The translations under genes were made by a program, and so were the position numbers. The notes beneath the pieces are model-generated. The model ran no database searches and was not told the DNA's origin. It saw only the letters and a program-made list of their open reading frames with translations. DNA of 64,000 nt from Emiliania huxleyi CCMP1516 (taxonomy: Eukaryota > Haptophyta > Isochrysidales > Noelaerhabdaceae), in the NCBI RefSeq assembly GCF_000372725.1, contig NW_005200774.1:1-64000 (forward strand), written 5' to 3'. This document shows positions 52,131 through 62,308 of the stretch, piece by piece. Numbering within the stretch: the stretch's first letter is position 1; each line of letters opens with the position of its first letter.

Positions 52131-53860
52131 ATGTTCTCCGCCGCTGATAGCTGGGAGCTCGAGAGCTCCACGGCCGCGCCCCTCCTCATTTCCGAGCCGC
52201 AGGACTTTGTCCTCGGCCGGAACGCAGACTGCCTGAAGCTCCTCCCCGCACTCGACCAACGAGTGTCCGACGAGGGCAAGTCCGTTTCGCGCCGGCAAGC
52301 GACACTGCGCCTTGCTGCCGACGCGAGCGAGCTCATACTGACTTCGCAGAGCAAGAGCAACCGCACTGGCGTGCGGCGCGGAGCCTCCTCCGAGTGGAAC
52401 TGGCTGCGACAGAATGAGAGCTGCGTCGTCTCCGATGGCGACGCAATCGCCCTGGCAGAGCCGAAGAGCTCCGCCTCCGCTCCGACTCTGATCCTCACCC
52501 TCCGCAACGTGCTCGCGGCTGCGACGCAAGTGTACTCGGACAACCCGGACGCGTCGCCCGAACGGGCGGCAGCACCCTCGCCAAAGCGCCAGCGCCAGAG
52601 CTGCTCTGGCGTCGGCCGCAATGCCGGCGATGGCGGCGGCAGCGGCGGCGGCGGCGGCGGCGGCGGAGGTGGTGGTGGCGGCGGCGATGGCGGCTGCAGC
52701 GGTGGTGGCGGCGGCGGTTGCGGCGGCGGCGGCGGTGGCGGCGGCGGTGGCGGTTGCGGCGGCGGCAGTGCGGCGGCGGCGCCATCCCCGGCGGCGGCGC
52801 CCTCCCCAGCGGCGCCCTCCCCAGCCGCGCCGTCCCGGGCGGCGCCGTCCCCAGCGGCGCCCTCCCCGGCGGCGGCTGCCTCCGAGTCGGCTCGGCCTCG
52901 GGCGGGCGTCTTCGCCACCGCCAAGATGATGACGAGCGAGGCGCCGACCTTCCTCCGCTGCCCCTTCTCGGAGAAGGAGGCCGCAAAGGAGCGCGGCGCA
53001 AAGTGGGACCGCGCGCGCAAGGCGTGGTTCGTCCCTGCCGGCACGCCGCTTGCCCCCTTCGCGGAGTGGCTTCCGGCCGGCGGCGCCGCCGCGCCTCCGC
53101 CGCGCTCTGCCTGCGCCGCCGCCTCGCCCGCCTCCTCCTCCGCCTCGCCACTGCCGCGCACCGCGCCGAGGGCTGCGCCGCCCGACTTTGCGGTGATCCT
53201 CGAGGTCGAGGAGGACGACGAGGCGCTGCACTCTGCCCTCGCCGCGATGGAGGCCGCTTGCGACCCGAGGGTGCACGCGCACTGCTTCCAGCAGGCCGGC
53301 ACGCGCCACCTCACCCTCTACACGCTCAAGGGCGTCCCGCGCGCGACCGCGGAGAGGATCCGCTTCGGCGCCGCCGCGCCGCCGCCCGCGCTGCCGCTGC
53401 GCGTGCGCTTCTCGCGGCCGCACGAGTGGGCCAACGCCCTCGCCTTTGCGGTGGACGCGGAGAGCGAGGTCCGGCTGCGGCAGGCGATCGCCGCGTGCGC
53501 CTCCGGGCTCGAGGGGCTGCCTCCGCGCGGCAAGGCGGGCGCCAAGCCGTGGACGCAGCGGTACGGCCACGCATACGAGGCGGGCAATTAATTAGTTCAT
53601 TAATAATTAATTAATTAATAATTAGGTACGGCCACGCATACGAGGCGGGCGAGCTGCACCTGACCCTCTACCGCGTGCGCGACGCCTGCGCGGCCCTCGG
53701 CAAGGCGAAGCCCGCCGTGCTCGACGAGTTCGAGCGCGCGCGGCGGGCGGTCGCCGGCGCCTCGCTGGGCTCCGTCAAGGGGGTGCGCATCTCGATCAAG
53801 GAGGTCGGAGGGCCGTACGACGCGTGCCGCCCGCTCGCGGGCTCGCTCGCCCCGGGCTGA
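52131..53860 (+). CDS. FHA - DUF5710-like - 2H phosphoesterase fusion protein
   Basis: Exons 52131-53560 and 53626-53860 give 554 aa in frame through a 65-nt GT-AG intron. Residues ~20-120 are an FHA domain (FVLGRNADC, then SVSRRQATLRL, SKSNRTGVR and VSDGDAIAL). A long poly-Gly and Ala/Pro/Ser linker follows. Around residue 270 FLRCPFSEKEAAKERGAKWD and RKAWFVPAG match the small DUF5710-type domain found with nucleic-acid enzymes. The C-terminal half has two HxT motifs, HLTLYTLKG and, after the intron, HLTLYRVRD, the paired catalytic signature of 2H (LigT-like) phosphoesterases acting on RNA 2',3'-cyclic phosphates or ADP-ribose derivatives. A repair or RNA-processing role with phospho-dependent recruitment is inferred. 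Confidence 0.65.
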
Positions 53861-54316
53861 CGGATGCCTGCATTGTTGCATGGACGCTGGAGTGACGCGC
53901 GGTGGGGCGCAACGCTACGTGAGGAGGAGCGGGGTTCCCGCGAGCGCTGTACTGCAGTTACCGCGACTGTTTTGTGTATGGCACCCCGACCGGGGCGGCC
54001 GAAGCGAGGGGGAGAGGGCGAGCCGGCGCGAAGCAGAACGGTGCGTGTTCTCCGACCGCTGGTGTGAGTCCGCGTCTGTCACATGGGCATGCTCTCATCA
54101 CACATGAGCAGCTCCATGCGCGACTGTGCGGCCGAGCGCGCGCGAGAGAGCCGAGACACTCTATGTCTATCTGATCTGTCTGTGTCAGACACACCGCTAG
54201 CGCTACGAAAAACGCCAAAAACCGCGTCAGTACCACCGTTGGTCCCGTAGCGCGTAGTCTACACACCATGATCTACACCCGCCCTCAGGCTCAGCTGGAA
54301 CTGAGTCAGCTCACAC
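53861..54316. other. Intergenic between convergent genes
   Basis: 3' flanks of the FHA-2H gene (plus) and the LRR gene (minus). No gene or notable repeat seen. Confidence 0.5.
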
Positions 54317-55771
54317 TCACATCTCGAGCTCGAACCCTTCCCGCCCGCTCACCGCATCTCGAATCACTCTCTCTCCCTCGTCGCCCAAGTTGTTGTAGTT
54401 GATGATGAGGGTTTTCAGCACCGCGTTGACCTCGAGAGCGGAGGCCAGCGCGGTGGCGCCCTCGTCGCCGATCTCGTTGTCGCCGACGTTAAGACTTTAC
54501 AGCACCCCGTTGACGCGAAGAGCGGATGCCAGCGCCTTGGCGCCCTCGTCGCCGATGCTGTTGGAAAAGAGGTCCAGGTTGGTCAGCACCCCATTGACCG
54601 CGAGCGCCTCGGCGATCGCAGCGGCGTCATCGTCGCCGATGTTGTTGCCGCCGAGGCCGAGTGTTTTCAGCACCCCGTTGACGCGCAGCGCCTCGGCGAT
54701 CGCAGTGGCGCCCTCGTCGCGGATGTTATTTACATTGAGGTTGAGGTTGGTCAGCACCGCGTTGCACGCAAAACCAATCAGTGACGCGATCACGATGGCC
54801 GAGGCGGGTCCGAGTTTCTTGTACGAGAGTTTGAGGGATGTCACCGGGTTGGTGCCGCGCAGCTGTGGCAGGTCGAGCTCGTGGCTGTCGAGATTCAGCT
54901 TGGCCAACACCGCGTTACCGCGCAGCGCCTCGGCGATCGCAGCGGCGCCCTCGCCGCGGATCTGGTTGTAGCCGAGGTTGAGGGTGGTCAGCACCTCATT
55001 GACCTTGAGGGCCTCTGCGATTGCTGTGATACCGGCGACCGAGTAGGTACCTCGGCCACGGTAGTCGATGCCGCACAGCTGGTTGCTGGCGAGCTGTAGC
55101 TCGGTCAGCACCTCATTGCCCGCAATCAGGGACGCGATCACGATGGCCGAGGCGGGTCCGAGCTCGAGGCCCTTCCTTGAGAGGTCGAGGGACTCGACCG
55201 GGTCGGTGCCGCGCAGCTTCGGCAAATCGAGCTCGTGGCCGTCGAGAATCAGCTGGGTCAGCACCTCGTTGACGCGAAGCGCCTCGGCGATCGCGGTCGC
55301 GCCAGTTGGCCCGATCTTGTTGTCGCCCACGTCCAAGGACGTCAACACCTCGTTGCCTCGCAGAGCCTCGGCGATCGCAGCGGCGCCGGCGGCGCTGATG
55401 CGATTGAAGGGGAGGCTGAGGCTTTTCAGCACGTTGTTGACCGCGAGAGCACTGCCGATCGCCTTGGCACTCTCGTCGCCAATGTTGCAGCCGGCGAGGT
55501 TTAAGTTGGTCTGCACCTCATTGCGCTCGAGGGCGCCTGTTATCTTAGCTCCCACTCGGCCGACGATTTTGGATGCTGCATCCCGCCACTTCTCGTTTGT
55601 AACCGACACAGCGTTTGCCACCAGCGGGGCGGCGAGGTCCTTGAAGCGGCTGCTGCATCTTCCGAGGGCGACCGCGGAAGCTAGTTCAGACTCGGCCAGC
55701 CGACTGACGATCATCCTCAACAGATCGTCATTGAGATCCGCGAGGCAAGCAGGTGGTTGGACGGCGGCCAT
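54317..55771 (-). CDS. Leucine-rich repeat protein (RNI/NLRC3 type) with an in-frame stop
   Basis: The ATG at 55771 starts a possible F-box-like helix set (LNDDLLRMIVSRLAESELAS). About twelve LRRs of the ribonuclease-inhibitor type follow (e.g. AAIAEALRGNEVLTSLDVGD, NKIGPTGATAIAEALRVNEV). A TAA at 54497-54499 sits exactly where other repeats have AAA after VNGVL. The same frame then continues with SLNVGDNEIGDEGATALASA and ends GFELEM at 54317. So the last two repeats (~60 residues) are cut off by one nonsense change, or by an assembly error. Likely a cytosolic protein-interaction scaffold, perhaps in ubiquitination if the N-terminus is an F-box. Confidence 0.8.
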
Positions 55772-55974
55772 AAGCTAAAGCAGAGCGTCGTGCCGCCGCG
55801 TCCTCAATCAAATTGCGGCTTTGCGCCTCATAATTTCCAGTGGGTGTAGCTCTTACGAACATACCCGTAGGTGAACTGCTGACAGGGTTTGCGATGAGGA
55901 GCGATCCGATTTCAGGGGAGATGCTCTTCCCTTTTTTAAAGCTTTTTTATTTTTCGACGAAGCAGAAAATATCG

Positions 55975-56759
55975 ATGTTGAAACTCCTCCTGCTCCTCGT
56001 CGGCGCGAGCAGCGGCGTGGCACTACTCGTCAGCCCGCGTCCGGCTCACATATCACGACCGATAGCAATGCGCTTGGCGCGGCCGACTGCGCTGGAGCCA
56101 GATCCGCCTCCTCCAGAGACGGAGAAGCAGCAGCTGAACGATGCTCAATTTGGTGTCCTCGAGCGAGCGCAGGACCCGTTCCGGCTGATCCGCCTCGTTG
56201 TGTATGGCATCTTCGGTGTGGTGAGCGTTGCGGGCATCAGCATCGCCGTGTACGACCTTGGGAAGGACCCAGGTGCTTTTACAGCAGTGCACGACTAGAC
56301 ACTTGCTCGATGGAGGCAGCACACCCGTAGACACACACGGCGACACACCCACGACATACGCTCGCCGGCGCCCTCCCAGGCACCGCGCTAGTCAATCTCG
56401 GCACCAACGTCGTCCTCGGCGGCGCGGTCGGGGCGGCCTTTTACTTTGACAAGAGTGCGCTCGGCCCTCCCAGCCTCAGCGCCCCCAGCGCCACCCTCGC
56501 CTCCCCGTCCATCCCCCCACCATCATCACCTCCTCCCTCCACCACCCTCTCCCCCTCTCCTCCGTGCCCGCGTGACCAGCCCGCAGTCTTGTCACGGTGC
56601 TCCCGGCCCGCGCGCCAGACCGCTCCTCGTCCCCTCCTGCCCGCAGCCGTCGTGCAGGAGAAGATCAAGGACAACACGCGCAAGGAGGTGGACGACCCGA
56701 TGCTCAAGGGCGACTCGGAGTTCTTCTTTGCGGAGAAGGCGAAGGATCCTGGCGAGTGA
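55975..56759 (+). CDS. Small plastid-type DUF3493 (LPA3-like) membrane protein
   Basis: Three exons join in frame: 55975-56272, 56380-56454 and 56647-56759 (161 aa). Introns are GT-AG. The ATG at 55975 starts a strongly hydrophobic leader (MLKLLLLLVGASSGVALLV) followed by a basic/Ala-rich stretch, consistent with a bipartite ER-plus-transit signal of complex plastids. The mature part has LERAQDPFRLIRLVVYGIFG, then GTALVNLGTNVVLGGAVGAAF, matching the two-helix pattern of DUF3493 proteins, including LPA3 of photosystem II assembly. A charged tail (VVQEKIKDNTRKEVDD) follows. Location in plastid membranes is inferred; it is the best evidence here for a photosynthetic lineage. Confidence 0.65.
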
Positions 56760-58138
56760 GCACGCACGCCTTCGCCTGGACTGCCCCCCCACTAGTTCTA
56801 CTCGTTGTGCACTGCGGCGCCCATACGGCTTTAACACGCCGGCGTACGCAGGTCGCCTCGATAGTGCGGCGCCCACCCACGCAGCTGACCCACGGGGGCT
56901 TTTTAGACACTCTCAGCTGCGAGAGCGTGAGCGAGAGCGAGTCAGATGCTAGCCGTACGGGAAAGAGAAGAAGAAGTAGTAGAAGAGATTATGAGAGATC
57001 CATCCATGCGAGGGCGGGCGCTCGTTAAAAATCTCGTAGTCGTACCACGTACGCGTTTTCTCCAGCATCGTTGCGAAAATAGAAAGTTCTTCTCCCCCCG
57101 TGCGTGCGCTGCCGCACGATGGGGTGCGCGGCTGCTCTGCCCGGCGGGGTGCAGGGTGCAGAGCCGCCTCTCCGCTGGCGTGCAGGTCGGGATGGGTCTA
57201 GTGGTGGGTTGTGAGGGGGCGAGAGGGCGAGAGGCGCGCGGCGCAAGGACCACATTTCTGACTCCCACTCGCACTCCGATCATTTGCCTCCAAGTCATGT
57301 CGTTGCTCAGGTCCACTCTCTCTTCGAACACTTGTACCTCAACGGTCGGTGTTGGCACTGGGGTCCCCTTCGGGTATATCGTGACAGCTGATGGCGGGAT
57401 TACCACTGGTGTTTCGTCCTCCTCGGAGTCGTCTTCCCCGGCTTCCTCTCGTTCGGCTCTACGTTCAGTACGTTCATCGTGGCTCACCCTCCATGCCGTG
57501 AACAGGCGCCCTATCCATCCTATGTTCTTCTCTCGCTCCTCTGCCCGTGCCTTGGTCTTGTCGTTATTTCGCACCCATGTCTGCGGGAGTATCTCTTAAG
57601 TGCCGAAGAGGCGCTGGCGGATCTTCCAGCCCCTTTCGGCACCGCAGCGCGGTCCTACGGCCGATGGCGGCCGCCCCGATGGCCCAGCTGGCCAGGCCGG
57701 GTCGGCTGCATGTCCAGCTGGCCGTGGGGGTCATTGTTGGGTCATTGTGTCTCGTTTGAACACGGTTTTTTGGCCGACGGCAGAAGATCCTCTGGAGGAT
57801 CTTCTGCCGGGAACCAATATCAGAGCTCTGAACGGCTGATCTGAGAGCCCCCCAGTACAGTAGGGATTGATTATGATCAGATCCATCACTCACTGGCCGG
57901 GGTTGAGCTCTTCTCGACGATAAGCCGCGTGCAGCGTGCCTGAAGTTCAGCCCCGCACGACGCACAGACGTGCCGGAGAGTGGGCTGCTAGCGCTCTGCG
58001 GGCAGCAAATGTCGCGCTTCTGGGCCACCACGCCGGTAATATGACCTAACCCGGTCAGTCTGAGGCTGCAGCCATGATGGTTGCGCTCCTCATGGTGTCG
58101 GTGGACCACTTCTCGGCTTGAGCTAGCGACGAGAATGA
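56760..58138. other. Mostly non-coding; one possible minus-strand exon and a hairpin
   Basis: A minus-strand segment at about 57260-57574 reads KARAEEREKNIGWIGRLFTA, then EEAGEDDSEEDETPVVIPPS and VDLSNDMTWRQMIGVRVGVR, which is protein-like. It has no ATG and begins behind a possible acceptor, so it may be an internal exon of an unidentified gene. A perfect hairpin lies at 57778-57809. The rest shows no gene. Confidence 0.35.
57778..57809. repeat. Perfect 15-bp hairpin with 2-nt loop
   Basis: CGGCAGAAGATCCTC pairs with GAGGATCTTCTGCCG around a TG loop. It is not followed by a T-run and has no obvious gene context. Confidence 0.85.
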
Positions 58139-58843
58139 TCAGCGTGAGGTGGACTCATGAGTGCCAAAACCAGCAGCTAGAAAAGGCTTGACGCCGACAG
58201 TCTCGAGGATGATCCTCTGGAGCTTCGGCCGAACTCCAGCAATGTCGGAGCGGATTGCAGCCAAAAGGGCAACGGAAGTGCCACCAGCGCCACTGACCTC
58301 GTCGGCCTTCTCGCGGTAGATGGCCCGCAGCGCGTCGTCGGAAAAGAAGGCCTTGAGAAGCGCCTCGGTGACAAGGTTGTCGATCCGCTTGATGACGCGT
58401 TGGGAGACGACGATCTCGGCCACAACCGCAGCCTGTCTCTCAGAGACCGTCTTGTGGACAGTTCCGACCTGCGCAAAATCATCGGCGGTGGGTGACTGAC
58501 TGTCATCGGCGACGAACTCGAGCAAGTCGGCAAAGGCACGCGTCTTGAGCAGCTTCAGCTCGTAGCGCGCGCAGCGCACCGCATCGTGTTGGGTGCAGCA
58601 AACAGTGGGCGCAATGTTATCTATGTAGACAGCGCAATTCGTAGTGAGGAAGAAAGCGATGCCATCGCTGTGATGCAGTCGGCTCCACTCGAGAAGAGTG
58701 GCCAGGTTCGCCGCAAGCCCGTCGAGGGCGGCGGCACGGTCGAAACTGCATTCCGTCACCATTGCATCAGCTTCTTGTTTAGCGCCATGTAGGAGATCCC
58801 GAATTTCGGAAGACTCCAAGGCTTTGGTGGGCGTGTCAGGCAT
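58139..58843 (-). CDS. Helical protein of unknown function (234 aa)
   Basis: The ATG at 58843 starts MPDTPTKALESSEIRDLLHG; open frame upstream begins with GTG only. Composition is balanced and largely helical (DGLAANLATLLEWSRLHHSD, VSERQAAVVAEIVVSQRVIK, DEVSGAGGTSVALLAAIRSD). Three Cys occur in a row of strands (TTNCAVYIDNIAPTVCCTQH). No transmembrane helix or known motif. Intronless, stop near 58139. Could be a host orphan or part of a repeat element; I cannot decide. Confidence 0.5.
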   Translation of the reverse strand: MPDTPTKALESSEIRDLLHGAKQEADAMVTECSFDRAAALDGLAANLATLLEWSRLHHSDGIAFFLTTNCAVYIDNIAPTVCCTQHDAVRCARYELKLLKTRAFADLLEFVADDSQSPTADDFAQVGTVHKTVSERQAAVVAEIVVSQRVIKRIDNLVTEALLKAFFSDDALRAIYREKADEVSGAGGTSVALLAAIRSDIAGVRPKLQRIILETVGVKPFLAAGFGTHESTSR

Positions 58844-59133
58844 GGCCTGAGCAGTGGATAGCGTGTCAGGCTTCACAAAGGGGCTGACGCGACCAGTCGA
58901 GTCGCTGCCACGTGCAAGCCCCACCCGGGCGGCGGGTGGACCAAGGGGCGTTCCGCCCTGCTTGCTCTAGGTGAAACGTCTGAAGGACGAAGAAAGCCCA
59001 ACTCAGCACGACGGGCGGAGAAGACGGGCACTAGACCAGGAAGGACTGGGAGAGTGTGAATGGAGGGACACGTGTGGTTCAGACGAGAGGCACACGCCAG
59101 AGCCCCGGCGGGGGGGCCAGAGCCTTTCCGTAT

Positions 59134-60304
59134 ATGTGCGGCCGCACGCGCCAGAGCCTCTCCGCCGACGCCCTCGCGCGGCATGCGCCTACGTTGGGCG
59201 GCCGGACGACGCACTGGAAGCCGAGCGCGGCGGCGGCGCACTCGCCGCGGCAGAACGCGAGCCCCGGCTCGTCGCTCGCCGTCGTGGTGCAGGCGGGCGA
59301 AGCGGGACCGGCGCAGCACCTGTCCGTCATGCGGTGGGGGCTCGTCCCATCCACCAGCCCACTCGGCAGCAAGCCAGACTTCTGGCGGATGTTCAATGCG
59401 CGGTGCGAGACGGTCGACTCGCTCGCGTCCTTCCGGCGGCTGCTCGGCCGCCGCCGCTGCGCCGTGCCGCTGAGCGGCTGGTACGAGTGGACGGACGACG
59501 AGTTCAAGGAGGTCAAGACGAAGCAGCCATACTACGTCGGCCGCGAGGGCGAGGCCGAGGCGCCGCTCTGGGCCGCGGGTCTGTGGGACAGCTGGGAGGG
59601 CACCGAGGGGTGAGCGGCTTCTACGCCCGGGTGCCTCGCAGAGACCCATCGCCAACCCTCCCCGCGCCCCGCGCCCTCAGGGCGGTCGAGTCGTTCACGA
59701 TTATGACGCGCGACGCGGCGCCGCGCCTGGCTGCACGAGCCGCAGCCGCCACACGTCCATGACACGTCCCTGGCGCGTCCGATAGGCGCCCGACCTCGCC
59801 TGGCTGCACGACCGGCAGCCGGTGCTGCTCGACGCTGAGGGCCTCGCGGCGTGGGTCGGAGAGGCGGCAGAGGCAGACGCTCTCGCGGAGATGCGGCGGT
59901 GCGCGCGGCTCGGCGCCGGCGGGCTGCGGTGCCACCCCGTCTCGAAGAAGATGTCCAAGGCCGGCTGCCGCGGAGGCGGAGGCCGCGTCCGCCATCCGAC
60001 CTGCTGAGCTCACGGCTGCTGCTGTGAGTAGGCCTCGTACCAGGAGGAGGACGCGTGCGCTCGCGTCACGCTCGCATCGAGGCAGCAGCGCTCGGTCGCC
60101 GCATTCTTCGGAGCGAAGGCCGCCCCGTCCCCGGCAGCCAAGGAGGAGGCACCGGGAGGCAAGGAGCTTGCGGCGGCGGCGGCGGCGGCGGCGGGGAAGC
60201 AGCCCGCCGCAACCGGCCACAAGCGCGCGTCGCCGGCAAGGGAGACGAAGCGGCCCGCCCCGGGAAGCATCCAGAGCTTCTTCAAGCGGCCTAAGCCTGG
60301 CTGA
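59134..60304 (+). CDS. HMCES: SRAP-domain abasic-site sensor (HMCES/YedK type) with PIP boxes
   Basis: Forms a covalent DNA-protein crosslink with abasic sites in single-stranded DNA at forks. Four exons in frame (59134-59609, 59681-59717, 59786-59959, 60032-60304) give 319 aa. MCGR supplies the catalytic Cys2; NARCETV, GWYEW (catalytic Glu) and LAWLHDRQPVLLD (active-site His) follow in order. The C-terminus is Ala/Lys-rich with QRSVAAFF, a canonical PCNA-interacting box, and a second PIP-like GSIQSFFKRP at the very end, as in animal HMCES. Introns: 59610-59680 GT-AG, 59718-59785 and 59960-60031 GC-AG. The second intron starts with a degenerate copy of the next exon. Confidence 0.85.
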
Positions 60305-60593
60305 CTTGATTTCTTTGCGTAAAACGTGAGAAAGTGCGGACTGGCTCGTGCTGGCACTAATTTAAAGAATTTTAGAACCAAGGTAGGAAGGAAGGTAGGA
60401 AGGTGAAGAACAGCCAGGCTCGGACTGGACACCAACGCGGTATGGGAAAACAAAGCTCTTGAAGAAAGAAAAACGATGAAAAGAAGAAAACGAATCCGAG
60501 AGGTGTATCGCCGCCAGGCCTTGCCGCGACGCAGCCCCACGAGCGTCACGAGCGTCGTTGTAGCCCCACTGAAACATCGACAGCCAGGCAAGC

Positions 60594-62308
60594 ATGGTCA
60601 TCGAGTCCTGCGCCTACCGCGTCGCCATCCTTGGCGCGGGCGTGGCCGGCAGCACCTGCGCCGCCAGCTTACTCCGGATGCCAGGCATCGCAGCTGTGGT
60701 CTACGACATGGGCGGCCGCGGGCCTGGCGGCCGGACCTGCTCACGCCCGGTCGACGGTCAGGGAGGCAGCTTCTCGCCTGCCGATCGCGGCGGGCGGTCG
60801 TCGCTGTCGGAAGCGCACGCGGACAAGGACCTCACCTTTGACCACGGCGCGCAGGCGTTCACCGTCTCGCATCCCGAGGTGCGGGCGCTGACAGAGGCGT
60901 GGGAGAGGGCCGGTTTGTGGGTCGCTGGGAAGGGACGTTTGGCAAGTTGGACGCGAGTACCGGCGCCTTTGTCGCTGGCGTGGCCGCCGCCGACAGCGAC
61001 GACACCGTCTTTGGTCTGCTCGGCGGCTCTGGCGCCTCCGCAGCAGATCGCTTCGTCGGAGTGCCGTCGATGGGGGCGCTCGCACGTGGCATCCTCTCGG
61101 ACGCTGCCGCCTCTCCGGCAGCCGGCTCGACGCTGACGTCTCTCTTTGGCGCCAAGGCGACGGGCGTGACCTACTCTGGAGAGGGCGAGGGACCGGCCGG
61201 TGCGCGCTGGACCGTCAAGTCGTCTGACGGCGTCAGCCGCCACTTTGACGCCGTCGTCACCGCGGGACACGCTGCGTCGTTTGCGGCGCAGGCGGCGGCC
61301 AGCCTGCCAGGAGGCGGCGGCAGCGGCGGCAGCGTGAGCGTCGACGCGCTGCGCGGCGTCTCGTACCCTGCCGGCTGCAGCCCGCTCTACTCGCTCCTCG
61401 TCGCCTTTGAATCGCCGCTCGGCGACGCGGCGCCATTCGACGGAGCGGGCGTCGCGTCCTCGGACGATCTGCGGTGGATCTCGCGTGACTCGTCAAAGCC
61501 GTCGCGGCAGCGGTCCGACGGGCTCGATCTCTGGGTGGCTCTGTCGACAGAGGGCTTCGCGCGGCGCGTCGAGGAGCAGGCGGCGGCGGAGGCTGCAGAG
61601 GCGCAGGCGGGCGCAGAGGCTGCGGCGCCGAGGGCGCAGGGCGGCTCACGGCCGACTGAGGCGCAGCTGCAGCGCGTGGCTGCCCAGCTGCTCGAGGCGC
61701 TGCGCGGCGCGCTGCACGCGCCGCTGCCGCCCGTGGCGTACGTCCACGCGCAGCGTTGGCAGGCGGGGATCACGCGCGCGCCGCTCGGGCTGGAGCCGCC
61801 GTGCGCCAGCTGGGAGGAGTACGGCCTCTTCGCGTGCGGCGACTGGGCGGCCAAGGAGGCGAAGGTCGAGGAGGCTGCCCTCTCCGGTTTGGCGGCCGCG
61901 CAGGCGGTTGGCCGCGCGCACGACGCGTCGCAGCGCATGCGTAGCCTCCTCTCGACAGCGCCGCCGCCAGGCGGGCCCGACGCGGCGGCCGCTCTCGAGG
62001 AGCGCGCGCGCGCGAGCTGGGGCGAGTGGAGGTGCGCCGCCTACTCGCCCGAGACGCCAGCCGGCCAGTTTCGCGAGAGCAGGTGGTGGGACGCCCCCGG
62101 CCGTGAGGCGGCCGCTGAGGAGCGGTGCCTCGTCACCGCCGGCCGCGCGACGCTTTGGCCAGAGGGTGGCGGGCCGCCGGTCGAGATTGCAAAGGGGGAC
62201 TGGGTCACCTTCCGCCGCGGCTTCCAATGCACGTGGGTCGTCAACGAGGACATCGCCAAGCGATACGCCTACTTTGACGCCGAGGGCGCGGAGCTCGCGT
62301 GCGAGTGA
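60594..62308 (+). CDS. Renalase-like FAD amine oxidase fused to a cupin_3 domain, frameshifted
   Basis: The ATG at 60594 leads into a Rossmann FAD site (YRVAILGAGVAGSTCAASLL, GxGxxG). FDHGAQAFTVSHPEVRALTE is typical of renalase-like NAD(P)/FAD oxidases. Coding moves from frame 3 to frame 2 around 60905-60925: AWERAGLW in one frame, VGRWEGTFGKLDASTGAF in the next. This is a one-base shift with no intron signals, so either a sequencing error or an inactivating change. Frame 2 continues with RFVGVPSMGALARGI, the Ala-rich middle and YGLFACGDWAAKEAKVEEAA (FAD-end motif). The last ~110 residues form a cupin of the ureidoglycine-aminohydrolase type (EERCLVTAGRATLWPEGG, KGDWVTFRRGFQCTWVVNED). Stop at 62308. 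Confidence 0.75.

Noticed and set aside
52495-53570. Long minus-strand frames opposite the FHA-2H gene
   Set aside because: Poly-Ala/Gly/Arg shadows of the Gly-rich linker with no domain.
55863-55883. CGTAGGTGAAC resembles the 3' end of 18S rRNA
   Set aside because: The match is about 11 bases and the following CTGCTGAC differs; no other rRNA sequence is nearby.
58100-58145. Similarity of CACTTCTCGGCTTGAGCTA to the 5' end of U2 snRNA
   Set aside because: Only about nine bases match; the branch-point recognition sequence and Sm site are absent.
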